DNA of 64,000 nucleotides from Chloracidobacterium sp. N. Its GTDB lineage: Bacteria; Acidobacteriota; Blastocatellia; Chloracidobacteriales; Chloracidobacteriaceae. A program made the position numbers and the translations under genes. Under the pieces are notes generated by a model, which saw only the letters and a list, made by a program, of their open reading frames with translations, was not told where the DNA came from and made no database searches. Position 1 is the stretch's first letter; every line of letters begins with the position of its first letter. The DNA lies in NCBI RefSeq assembly GCF_018304765.1, contig NZ_CP072642.1, forward strand, positions 1,409,501 through 1,473,500. The letters run 5' to 3'. Shown here in pieces: positions 35,383-43,101 of this stretch.

Positions 35383-36420
35383 ATGCTTGAGGAGTTGAGA
35401 AAATCACCTGTGCCGTCCTCGGACGCCGCGGCCACCTCCCCCCTGCTGCAAACGCTGCTGAACCATGTGCAACTCCTCGACCCGGTCACCTGGCTCGGTC
35501 CCTGGCAGTGCTTCTGCTGTGGGGTGCTGGCCACAGGGTTGCGCCTGTCAGACCTGACGCTGCTGGATGGCGTCAAATTCTTTCTCGCCTGCGGACTCAT
35601 TGGGCCCCTGCTGACCGGCTTCAGTCAGTCCATCAACGACTATTTCGACCGCCATCTCGACGCCATCAACGACCCGGAGCGTCCCATTCCATCGGGCCGG
35701 ATTTCCCTTTCGGCGGCCCGCGCCAACTTCACCCTGACGGGCCTTCTGGCGCTGGGCAACATGTCCCTGCTCTATGTCATCACCGGCAGTCTGCTGATCC
35801 TGATTCTGGGGATTGCCGGGCTGTTTCTGGCCTATGCCTACAGCGCGCCGGGGTTCCGGCTGAAGGAAAACGGCTGGCTGGGAACGACTTCCGTCGGCAT
35901 TGGATACTGTCTGGTGCCCTGGCTGCTGGCGGCGCATCTGTTTTCGCGGGAGCCAGGCTTTCCATCGTTTCACCTGGCGTTGGGGGTGGTCAATGCCCTG
36001 GTGGCCATGGGGCTCATCACCATGAACGACTTCAAATCCATCGAGGGGGACCGCAAAAACAACCTCAGAACGCTCCCGGTGCTGTATGGCGAGCGTGGGG
36101 CCATGCTCATTGCCTTTGCCGAAATCAACCTGGCGCAGGTCATCTTTGTCATCACCTGTCTTCTCTTTGGCTATGTCACCATCGGCTGGCTTGGCATAGC
36201 CTTCTTCGTTCCCCAGCTTGTTCAGCAGGTACAGCTCTACCGTGCGCCAAACGACAGCCGGCTGCTGGAGAGCATCGGCCGCAATGCCGCCGGGCGGTCA
36301 CTTGTCAGCCAGAGTCAGTCCGGGGCGCATCCGGGTTTCATCCGGTTTCTCGTCGGGAGTAACCTGCTTACGGTCACGGCCCTGACGGCAGTGTCCATCG
36401 TCCATGGGTACTGGCACTAA
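35383..36420 (+). CDS. Bacteriochlorophyll/chlorophyll synthase (BchG/BchK/ChlG family, UbiA prenyltransferase)
   Basis: 345 residues from the ATG at 35383; the open frame extends upstream without a better start. The protein has eight or nine membrane helices. Two Asp-rich motifs are decisive: 'INDYFDRHLDAINDPERPIPSG' at ~84-105 and 'TMNDFKSIEGDRKNNLRTLPV' at ~215-235. The second is specific to enzymes that esterify (bacterio)chlorophyllides with a prenyl diphosphate, not to quinone or heme prenyltransferases. Which pigment (BChl a, BChl c or Chl a) is made cannot be told. Divergent crtB and the downstream 64-residue gene form a pigment patch. Confidence 0.9.
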   Translation: MLEELRKSPVPSSDAAATSPLLQTLLNHVQLLDPVTWLGPWQCFCCGVLATGLRLSDLTLLDGVKFFLACGLIGPLLTGFSQSINDYFDRHLDAINDPERPIPSGRISLSAARANFTLTGLLALGNMSLLYVITGSLLILILGIAGLFLAYAYSAPGFRLKENGWLGTTSVGIGYCLVPWLLAAHLFSREPGFPSFHLALGVVNALVAMGLITMNDFKSIEGDRKNNLRTLPVLYGERGAMLIAFAEINLAQVIFVITCLLFGYVTIGWLGIAFFVPQLVQQVQLYRAPNDSRLLESIGRNAAGRSLVSQSQSGAHPGFIRFLVGSNLLTVTALTAVSIVHGYWH

Positions 36421-36455
36421 ACCTGGTTTAAGAACACAGAAAGGAAACGGACGCC

Positions 36456-36650
36456 ATGAACAACACCGAACCTTCCACCTCTTCAGGCCGCCCCAACCAG
36501 ACTGCCGAAGCCTCACTCGAAGCGTTTCGGACACTTTCCCTGCCTGAAAAGGCCCTGACCATTGCCCAGGCGCAGGCGACGTTATTTTCCAACACGGTTG
36601 TGCGGGTGCTTTCCACGGTCCTGCGTGGCAGCCGCCCCAGTGCCAGCTAG
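36456..36650 (+). CDS. Small protein downstream of the chlorophyll synthase
   Basis: 64 residues (~6.9 kDa), with AAGGA about 12 bases upstream and 35 bases after the chlorophyll synthase stop. The first ~20 residues are polar Ser/Thr/Pro/Asn-rich; the rest forms a probable amphipathic helix ('LEAFRTLSLPEKALTIAQAQATLFSNTVVRVLSTVLRG'). There is no Cys, His or Trp, so it lacks the His-Trp motif of CsmA and is not that protein. Size, position and amphipathicity would suit a chlorosome-envelope or pigment-enzyme accessory protein; that is inference. I do not recognise a family. Confidence 0.6.
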   Translation: MNNTEPSTSSGRPNQTAEASLEAFRTLSLPEKALTIAQAQATLFSNTVVRVLSTVLRGSRPSAS

Positions 36651-36682
36651 CGCTCCAGTGCCAACCAGGAGAAAACCCTCCG

Positions 36683-37543
36683 TCAGGCCCACTTCAAGAC
36701 CGCATCCATATCAAAGTCCGGCTTCCAGCCCAACCGGGCGCGGGCTTTTGAGAGATCGCTGACATAGCGCCGCTGGTCGTCTGGCGCCGGCTCAACATCG
36801 GTCAGGTGCAGAACCGGAGTCCTGCCCCATGCCCGGCCAATCCGCTGCGCCAGTTCAACCAGTGAGTAGGCGTAGTCGGGACCGCCGCCGATGTTGAACG
36901 TCTCATTGAAGGTGTCGTGGGCATCAGACAAAGCGGCACAGGCGCGCAGCACGCGCACAAGTTCTGTCACCGGCAGAACATCCCGCACCTGCCGTCCCTG
37001 CCAGCGCAGCGTCAGGGGTTGTCCACGGCGGATGGCATCGGCAAAGCGACTGACCAGTCCGCCGGGATTGCCCGGCGTCGGCGGTGCAAACATCGTGGAG
37101 AGCCGCAGCACACAGAGCCGGAAGCCGCGCTGGGACGCATAAAAACGGGCGTATTCCTCGGCCAGCCACTTTGACCAGGCGTAGGCGTTCTGCCCACGCA
37201 GGGTCGTCGGGCAGCTTTCCGGCACGGCCGGGTAGTGGTCGGCATGCGCGCCATAGACATCCTTGGTCGAGGCCAGCAGCAGGACGTGCTGTTCGGTAAG
37301 CTGGGTGCAGAGCCAGCGCGTGCCATCACTGTTGACCTCGAAGCAGTCCGCCGCGGCTTCGGGCCCCTTGGCCACATGGGCGGCCAGGTGGACGATGACC
37401 TGGTGATGGGCCAGCGCCTCGGCCAAGGCTGGGGTGAACAAACCCAGCCCCTGCCGCCGCCCGGCCACGGTCGCCCCCAGGGACGCCGCCACAGGAACAC
37501 CCAGGTAGCCTGTCCCACCTGTCACCAGCCAGGTCTGCTTCAC
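36683..37543 (-). CDS. NAD(P)-dependent epimerase/dehydratase (extended SDR)
   Basis: 286 residues. 'LVTGGTGYLGVPVA' (GxxGxxG) binds the cofactor; 'HLAAHVAKGPEAAADCFEVNSDGT' and the catalytic 'NAYAWSKWLAEEY' (YxxxK) follow, with 'LASTKDVYG' supplying the Ser/Thr. 'FNIGGGPDYAYSLVELAQRIG' and 'DLSKARARLGWKP' are typical sugar-nucleotide epimerase endings. Substrate unknown, probably a nucleotide sugar. Its ATG overlaps the stop of the receiver-kinase gene (ATGA), making it the third member of the coaBC operon. It converges with the small gene at 36456, 32 bases apart. Confidence 0.87.
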   Translation of the reverse strand: MKQTWLVTGGTGYLGVPVAASLGATVAGRRQGLGLFTPALAEALAHHQVIVHLAAHVAKGPEAAADCFEVNSDGTRWLCTQLTEQHVLLLASTKDVYGAHADHYPAVPESCPTTLRGQNAYAWSKWLAEEYARFYASQRGFRLCVLRLSTMFAPPTPGNPGGLVSRFADAIRRGQPLTLRWQGRQVRDVLPVTELVRVLRACAALSDAHDTFNETFNIGGGPDYAYSLVELAQRIGRAWGRTPVLHLTDVEPAPDDQRRYVSDLSKARARLGWKPDFDMDAVLKWA

Positions 37544-38733
37544 GTGGTTTCCCCGGTCTGATTCAGGTTCAAATCCGCTACCGGGGTTTTGTCGCGCGGA
37601 AACCGGACGGTCACGGTCGTGCCCTTCCCCGGCTCACTGACAATGGACACCCGGCCGCCATAGGCCGTCACGACATCCCGCACGAGGGTCAGGCCGATGC
37701 CCAGGCCACCGCCCTTGAAGTTGGTACGGGAAGTGCTGTGGTACTGCGAACTGGCTACTTCATAAAACGATTCAAAAGCGACAGCCACTTCATGGGCAGC
37801 CATACCAATCCCATTGTCCTCAATCTCGATGGTGAAATATGGCTCATCGGAGGTTAGCCGGACGTGGATGTTTCCGTGGTCAGGGGTGAACTTGACGGCA
37901 TTGAAGAGCAACTCCCGCAGAACCTGGGTCACGCGCAGGGCATCGCCCACCGCCGGCAGGTGTTCCGGCCCGGCCAGATGATACTGGTGCTGGCGATGCC
38001 GGGCGTGAACCTTGATTTCTTCGAGCGTGGTCCGTACCAGGGCCGCGACATCAAACGGCTGGCAACTGATGGGCAGGTGATCGGTGGTGGTCGTCATCAG
38101 CAGCGTGAGGTTCTGGACGATGGTGGTGAGGTTCGAGATAGCTGCCTGCATGGCCACACGGGCTTCCCGGACATCGTCGGGCGAGTCGGCCATCACTGCC
38201 AGCAAATCACAGTAGCCCTGGAGAATGGTCAGCGGCCCCCGCAGTTCGTGGCTCGTCATGCGGAGAAATTTCTCCTTGAGTTCCGTCAGGCGTTGCAGTT
38301 CCCGGTTGGCCTCCTGCAGGGCGGTGTTCTGCTGGCGCAGCTTCACCCGCTCAAAGCACTTCTCGATAGCCAGATGCATCTGCTCCACCTCGAAGGGCTT
38401 GGGAATGAAGTCACTGGCACCGAGTTTCATGGCCTCGACGGCTTCCTCGATACGTCCATAGCCGGTAATCATCAGCACCTCGATGGCCGGGTCATGGGCC
38501 TTGACGAGTTCGATGACAGCCAGCCCCCCCTGGCGTGGCATGCGCAGGTCGGTGATGACCAGGTGGGGCCGGAAGCTCGCCAGCAGCGGCGCCACCTCAC
38601 TGCCATCCGCCGCCGTGCACACCTGGCAGTCACTGAGAAAGTCCTTGAAGAAAAGCCGGATTTCAGCCTCGTCATCCACGACGAGCACCCGGCGGTTCAG
38701 CCCAACTGACGGGGTGGCGACAAATTCTTCCAT
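37540..38733 (-). CDS. Receiver-histidine kinase hybrid (REC-HisKA-HATPase)
   Basis: 397 residues from the ATG at 38733, which shares its A with the coaBC stop (TGATG). The N-terminal receiver domain has 'VLVVDDEAEIR', phosphoacceptor Asp62 in 'ITDLRMPR', 'MITGYG' and 'KPF'. A short coiled coil ('ENTALQEANRELQRLTELKEKF'-like) leads to the phosphoacceptor His162 in 'SHELRGPL', followed by 'ELLFNAVKFTPDHG', 'IEDNGIGM' and 'GGGLGIGLTLVRDVV'. There is no sensor or membrane domain, so it probably receives phosphate through its receiver and relays it. Its partner is not encoded next to it. Confidence 0.92.
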   Translation of the reverse strand: MEEFVATPSVGLNRRVLVVDDEAEIRLFFKDFLSDCQVCTAADGSEVAPLLASFRPHLVITDLRMPRQGGLAVIELVKAHDPAIEVLMITGYGRIEEAVEAMKLGASDFIPKPFEVEQMHLAIEKCFERVKLRQQNTALQEANRELQRLTELKEKFLRMTSHELRGPLTILQGYCDLLAVMADSPDDVREARVAMQAAISNLTTIVQNLTLLMTTTTDHLPISCQPFDVAALVRTTLEEIKVHARHRQHQYHLAGPEHLPAVGDALRVTQVLRELLFNAVKFTPDHGNIHVRLTSDEPYFTIEIEDNGIGMAAHEVAVAFESFYEVASSQYHSTSRTNFKGGGLGIGLTLVRDVVTAYGGRVSIVSEPGKGTTVTVRFPRDKTPVADLNLNQTGETT

Positions 38734-39998
38734 CACATACGCTCCAGCATCTGGCACTCCGGCGTCGGGGGGTGAGCCACCGGCCGCTGCTGGCGCGCCA
38801 CGTTCAGAATTTCGTGGGCCAGTTCATCCTTGGTCATCAGCGGAAGGGTCCGGGTTTCGCCCGTGGACAGAACAAAGGTGGCCCGGTTGGTGTCGGTATC
38901 AAACCCGGCGCCGGACTCGGTGACATCGTTGAACACCAGAAGGTCAGCGCCTTTGCGCCGGAGCTTTTCCAGGGCGGCCTCCCGCGACCAGCCGGTTTCG
39001 GCAGCAAAGCCGACGACGAAGCGGGACCCCTTCTGCGCGCCAACCGCGGCAAGGATGTCTTCGGTCGGTTCGAGGTCGAGCTGGCGCAGCGGGGACAGAG
39101 TCTTTTTCAGCTTTTCGACCGCCACCTGCCGGGGACGGTAGTCGCAGACCGCAGCGGCCTTGATGACCATCGTCGCCGCCGGCAGACACCGCAGCACGGC
39201 ACCATACATCTCGCGGGTGGAGCGAACCGCAATGGTTTCCACGCCTTCCGGCGGGGTCAGTCGCGTCGGCCCACTGACAAGCGTCACCGTCGCACCACGC
39301 GCCTGCGCGGCCCGCGCCACGGCGTAGCCCATCTTCCCCGAAGAGCGGTTCGTCAGGTAGCGGACGGGGTCGATGTCCTCGATGGTCGGTCCGGCCGTCA
39401 CCAAAACGTGGTCGCCGGTCAGGTCACGTGGAATGCCGCCGGGCGTTGCCGGTCCAGGGGCTGCCGCCAGATAGGACCACACGGCATCAACGATACGGTC
39501 CGGGTCAGCCAGCCGCCCTTCGCCCACCATGCCACAGGCCAGAAACCCGGCTTCCGGTTCAAGGATGTGGACGCCACGCGCCCGCAACCGGGCCAGGTTT
39601 TCCTGCGTAGCCGGGTGCCGCCACATCTCCACATTCATCGCCGGGGCCACAAAGGTCGGACAGGTCGCCGCCAGATAGACCGTTGACAAAAAATCATCGG
39701 CGATACCGTGGGCCAGCCTGGCGAGGCTGTTGGCCGTAGCCGGGGCTATCACCAGCGCATGAGTACGCTGGGCCAGGGCAATGTGAGCAATGTCGGTATC
39801 GTCGTCGCGTCCCCAGTGCGACGTATAGACGGGCTTCCCGGAAAGCGCCTGAAAGGTCAGCGGCTGGATGAAGCGCGTCGCCGCCTCGGTCATGACAACC
39901 TCGACCGTGGCGCCAAGCTGTTGCAGGCCACGCAACACCAGAATCGCCTTGTAGGCGCCGATACATCCGGTGACGCCCAGAGTGATGTGCTTGGTCAT
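38733..39998 (-). CDS. coaBC: Phosphopantothenoylcysteine decarboxylase / phosphopantothenate-cysteine ligase CoaBC
   Basis: 421 residues from the ATG at 39998 (MTKHITLGVTGC). The N-terminal CoaC flavodoxin-like half has 'LGVTGCIGAYKA', 'HIALAQRTHALVIAPATANSLARLAHGIADD' and the PxMNxxMW-type 'APAMNVEMWRHPATQENL'. The C-terminal CoaB half has 'VLVTAGPTIEDIDPVRYLTNRSSGKMGYA' and 'AAAVCDYRP', then 'FVVGFAAETG' and 'LVFNDV'. Together they make 4'-phosphopantetheine from phosphopantothenate and Cys for coenzyme A. The stop overlaps the next gene's ATG by one base. Confidence 0.96.
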   Translation of the reverse strand: MTKHITLGVTGCIGAYKAILVLRGLQQLGATVEVVMTEAATRFIQPLTFQALSGKPVYTSHWGRDDDTDIAHIALAQRTHALVIAPATANSLARLAHGIADDFLSTVYLAATCPTFVAPAMNVEMWRHPATQENLARLRARGVHILEPEAGFLACGMVGEGRLADPDRIVDAVWSYLAAAPGPATPGGIPRDLTGDHVLVTAGPTIEDIDPVRYLTNRSSGKMGYAVARAAQARGATVTLVSGPTRLTPPEGVETIAVRSTREMYGAVLRCLPAATMVIKAAAVCDYRPRQVAVEKLKKTLSPLRQLDLEPTEDILAAVGAQKGSRFVVGFAAETGWSREAALEKLRRKGADLLVFNDVTESGAGFDTDTNRATFVLSTGETRTLPLMTKDELAHEILNVARQQRPVAHPPTPECQMLERM

Positions 39999-40061
39999 GG
40001 AAAGGTCCGCTTGCTTCCCGGCGCATCCACCTGCAGAAAAACCATCGCATGATGACCGGGC

Positions 40062-40090
40062 TTGGTTTGTCAAGAGGATAACGCTATCGT
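40062..40090 (+). promoter_or_regulatory. Candidate promoter for the class II FBPase gene
   Basis: TTGGTT (40062-40067) and TATCGT (40085-40090) with a 17-base spacer, 65 bases before the ATG, in the divergent spacer shared with coaBC. Confidence 0.35.
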
Positions 40091-40154
40091 AGCACACAAG
40101 GCATTTCCAGCGTCACCTGGCAAAAATTACCTCCCGCCTGAAAGGCTACTGACC

Positions 40155-41207
40155 ATGTCCACTGAAGCCAGTGAAACCAGGTTTTCCCACCTCTCCAAGG
40201 AGTTTCTCCATGTGGTGGAAGTTGCGGCCATCGCCGCGGCGCGCACCATGGGGTTTGGCCAAAGAAAGCAGTCCGACCGCGCCGCCGTCGAAGCCATGCG
40301 CGAGTCCATGCGTACGGTGCGCATGAACGGACGGATTGTGATTGGCGAAGGCGAACGCGACAAAGCCCCGATGCTCTACATCGGCGAGCGCGTCGGCGCC
40401 GGGGCCGAACTTCCCGATGATGATGAGACCTTCCCCGCCGTGGATATTGCGGTTGATCCACTTGAAGGAACGAATCTCTGCGCCACTGGCGCGGCCAATG
40501 CCATTGCCGTTCTGGCAGCGGCTGAGCGCGGGGGGCTGCTCCATGCCCCCGACATGTACATGAACAAACTCGTCGTTGGGCCCGCTGCCAGGGGAAAGCT
40601 TGACATTGACGCCCCGGTGGCCGAGAACCTCAAAATTCTCTCGGCCTGCCTGCGGCGGGCGGTCACCGATCTCGTCGTCTCGGTACTCGACCGTCCGCGC
40701 CACGCCAGGCTCATCGCCGACCTCCGGGAGGCCGGGGCCCGGATTCAGCTCATTTCCGATGGCGACCTGTCGGCCGGCATCAGTGCCGCCGTGGGTGGTT
40801 CCGGCGTCCATGCCGTCATGGGCATTGGTGGGGCCCCGGAGGGTGTCCTGACCGCCGCCGCCATGAAGTGCCTCAATGGTGAAATCCAGGCGCGCTTCGT
40901 GCTCAAGGACCAGCTCCACGCCGAAGACCACACCAAAGTCACGGAAGACAGTGAAACGCTCGCCCGCATGCAGGCCATGGGGATTGACGACCCGGCGCGG
41001 GTCTATCGGACGGATGACCTGGCGCCCGGAAAGCACATCATCTTTGCCATGACCGGCGTGACCAATGGCACGGTCCTGCGCGGGGTACGCTTTTTTGGCG
41101 AGGGCAAACGCACCTCATCGCTTCTGATGACAACCTGTCCGCATACGGTACGGCTGGTGGATACGGTCCACGTCGAGGGCGGCCCCGATACGGTCATCCG
41201 ACTGTGA
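40155..41207 (+). CDS. glpX: Class II fructose-1,6-bisphosphatase GlpX
   Basis: 350 residues from the ATG at 40155. '[31 protein letters not shown]', '[21 protein letters not shown]', '[23 protein letters not shown]', '[10 protein letters not shown]' and '[26 protein letters not shown]' are GlpX-family signatures including the metal-binding DPxEGT. It hydrolyses fructose-1,6-bisphosphate in gluconeogenesis; in phototrophs the related enzyme can also act on sedoheptulose-1,7-bisphosphate. The gene stands alone, divergent from coaBC. No Calvin-cycle genes are visible nearby. Confidence 0.94.
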   Translation: MSTEASETRFSHLSKEFLHVVEVAAIAAARTMGFGQRKQSDRAAVEAMRESMRTVRMNGRIVIGEGERDKAPMLYIGERVGAGAELPDDDETFPAVDIAVDPLEGTNLCATGAANAIAVLAAAERGGLLHAPDMYMNKLVVGPAARGKLDIDAPVAENLKILSACLRRAVTDLVVSVLDRPRHARLIADLREAGARIQLISDGDLSAGISAAVGGSGVHAVMGIGGAPEGVLTAAAMKCLNGEIQARFVLKDQLHAEDHTKVTEDSETLARMQAMGIDDPARVYRTDDLAPGKHIIFAMTGVTNGTVLRGVRFFGEGKRTSSLLMTTCPHTVRLVDTVHVEGGPDTVIRL

Positions 41208-41293
41208 AGCCGTCGTCCCCGGAGGGGCCGCACCCCGTTGTAGTGTCAACGGCGGTGGCCGTCTTATACTGGCGTCTCACTGAGGCATCCGCC

Positions 41294-41325
41294 GTCGTTC
41301 CGGCTGGCAGTCGTTCCGGCTGGCA
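41294..41325. repeat. Tandem duplication, 16 bp x 2
   Basis: Two perfect copies of GTCGTTCCGGCTGGCA followed by a partial CCGGCTGG, in the 287-base spacer after glpX. I see no gene in that spacer. Confidence 0.85.
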
Positions 41326-41494
41326 CCGGCTGGTTGGTGGCGTGGCCGGCTGCGGTTTATCTGGTTCGTCGGCATCGGGGTTCAGCATTGAGGCCCGGTC
41401 TGGTCTGGCTGACCGGGCTGGGGGCAAACGTTGGGGGGCAAGCTGAAGTACAGCCGGGTTCCTGATGTTCCAGGCTGTGTCAGGAGGAACGTGC

Positions 41495-43096
41495 ATGCGA
41501 CATCTGTTCCGTAGTTTCTTCGCCGGTTGGTTGTGCCTGGCCCTGGGTGTCACCCTGGCGCCGGCCACTGAGCGTTCCGAAGGGTGTGCGGTGGCAGGGG
41601 TGGTGACTGATCACCGGGGCAGCCCCATTGCCCATGCCATCGTTTCCATTTTCCGGGACGGAGATGAGAAGGAGGTCCTGGTGACGGCTTCCAGCGACCG
41701 CAGCGGCCGGTTCGCGCTGGCCCGGCTCACGCCCGGCGTCTATCGGCTGCTGGCGGCGGCGCGTGGCTTCCAGACGCTGATCAGTGAGCCCACGGCGTTG
41801 GCGCCGGGACAAACCTCCCAGATGCGCCTGACTCTGCGCCCGGCGCCGGATGCCGGGGCGACGGGGGTCAACCCGGTGAAGTATCAGAACCGGCGCAACC
41901 GTGGCATCTTCAACGCCACGGCTTCCGAAACGCCGGACGCCGGACGTCCGGGCGCCCCGCTCTGGCAGGGGACGGCGCTGATTGGCTCGACCGGGTACGA
42001 CAGTCAGGTGACGGCTGAAGTCACACCGGGGGTGGATGTGGGCGCTTACCTGCGCCGCGACTGGGAAGGACAGTCCGTCACCATCGGGGGGGCGCTGCGC
42101 TACAGCACCGGACAGCACCGCGGACGTATCCGCTGGCAGACCGACCAGGTGACAGCCGACCCAGTGACAGCCGGCCCGGTGATGGCATCCTCGTCCGCGC
42201 CAGTGCCGGGCAGCCCGTTTTTCCGCCATGACCTTCAGGCGGCGGATACCTGGCAGCTCACCGACCGGCTCCAGGTGCTCTATGGCTTTGATTACCTCCG
42301 GGTGGGACGCAGCCAGGAAGATGTCTGGCGGCCGCGCCTGGCCGCTCACTGGCAACCCTGTATGGCCGTGCAGGTGCATACGGCGCTGACGTCTGATGGG
42401 CAAGCCTTCCCGGCCTGGGTGGAGCCGGAACAGCCGCTGCTGACCGACGACTTCCCCACACCGCCGGCGCGTCTGGCGCTGGTGGATAAGCGCCCGGCAC
42501 CGGCGCGCAATCTCCGGGTCGAGGCGGGGGTTGCCTGGCAGATGGATGCCCGAACCATGGTCAAAGTCTATGCCTATCAGGACTGGCTGGACGGCCACCC
42601 CCTTGCCCTGGAGGGACATGTTCTGTCGCGTCTGGATGGCCGCACCCACGGAACAGCCGTCATCGTCACCCGCCACCTGCGTCCGCGTCTGGCGGTGACA
42701 ACGGGCTATGCGGCCGGACGGACGGCAACGCGGCCGGAGGACGAGGGGGCTGCGGCGTCAGCCTGGCTGCCCGGCACCTACCACGTCCTTACCGTCGTGG
42801 CTGAAACCGTCTTCCCCGGCTCGGAAACGCAGGTTCAGGTGGGCTACCGCCGTGCGTGGGGCCATCCCGTGCACGCCATTGATCCCTTTACCGGCCGGCT
42901 GCCCTTCACCGATGCCGGGCTGAACCTCAGAATCATTCAGGCGTTGCCTGGCTGGATATTCCTGCCCGGGCGGTGGGAAGCCGTCATCGAGGGGCGCAAC
43001 CTGGATGAACGGCGCAACGAAGTCACCGGACTGGGCGCGGCGTTTGGCTTTCCCCACCGGCGGACCGTGCGTGGCGGGCTCCGCTTCCGCTTCTGA
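41495..43096 (+). CDS. Outer-membrane beta-barrel protein with carboxypeptidase-regulatory-like domain
   Basis: 533 residues from the ATG at 41495, preceded by AGGAGG (41482-41487) with ideal spacing. A signal peptide ('FRSFFAGWLCLALGVTLAPA') precedes a CarboxypepD_reg domain (~30-115: 'CAVAGVVTDHRGSPIAHAIVSIFRDG' ... 'GRFALARLTPGVYRLLAAARGFQ'). The remaining ~400 residues are barrel-like strands, ending in 'GGLRFRF' with a terminal Phe. No TonB plug is recognisable and the barrel is much shorter than Oar-type receptors, so it may be a reduced, porin-like relative. The gene is five bases upstream of a membrane histidine kinase. Confidence 0.78.
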   Translation: MRHLFRSFFAGWLCLALGVTLAPATERSEGCAVAGVVTDHRGSPIAHAIVSIFRDGDEKEVLVTASSDRSGRFALARLTPGVYRLLAAARGFQTLISEPTALAPGQTSQMRLTLRPAPDAGATGVNPVKYQNRRNRGIFNATASETPDAGRPGAPLWQGTALIGSTGYDSQVTAEVTPGVDVGAYLRRDWEGQSVTIGGALRYSTGQHRGRIRWQTDQVTADPVTAGPVMASSSAPVPGSPFFRHDLQAADTWQLTDRLQVLYGFDYLRVGRSQEDVWRPRLAAHWQPCMAVQVHTALTSDGQAFPAWVEPEQPLLTDDFPTPPARLALVDKRPAPARNLRVEAGVAWQMDARTMVKVYAYQDWLDGHPLALEGHVLSRLDGRTHGTAVIVTRHLRPRLAVTTGYAAGRTATRPEDEGAAASAWLPGTYHVLTVVAETVFPGSETQVQVGYRRAWGHPVHAIDPFTGRLPFTDAGLNLRIIQALPGWIFLPGRWEAVIEGRNLDERRNEVTGLGAAFGFPHRRTVRGGLRFRF

Positions 43097-43101
43097 AATC
43101 T

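Noticed and set aside
36456..36650. Assignment of the 64-residue protein as CsmA
   Set aside because: It has no His or Trp and does not show the conserved CsmA central segment; the size and location alone are not enough.
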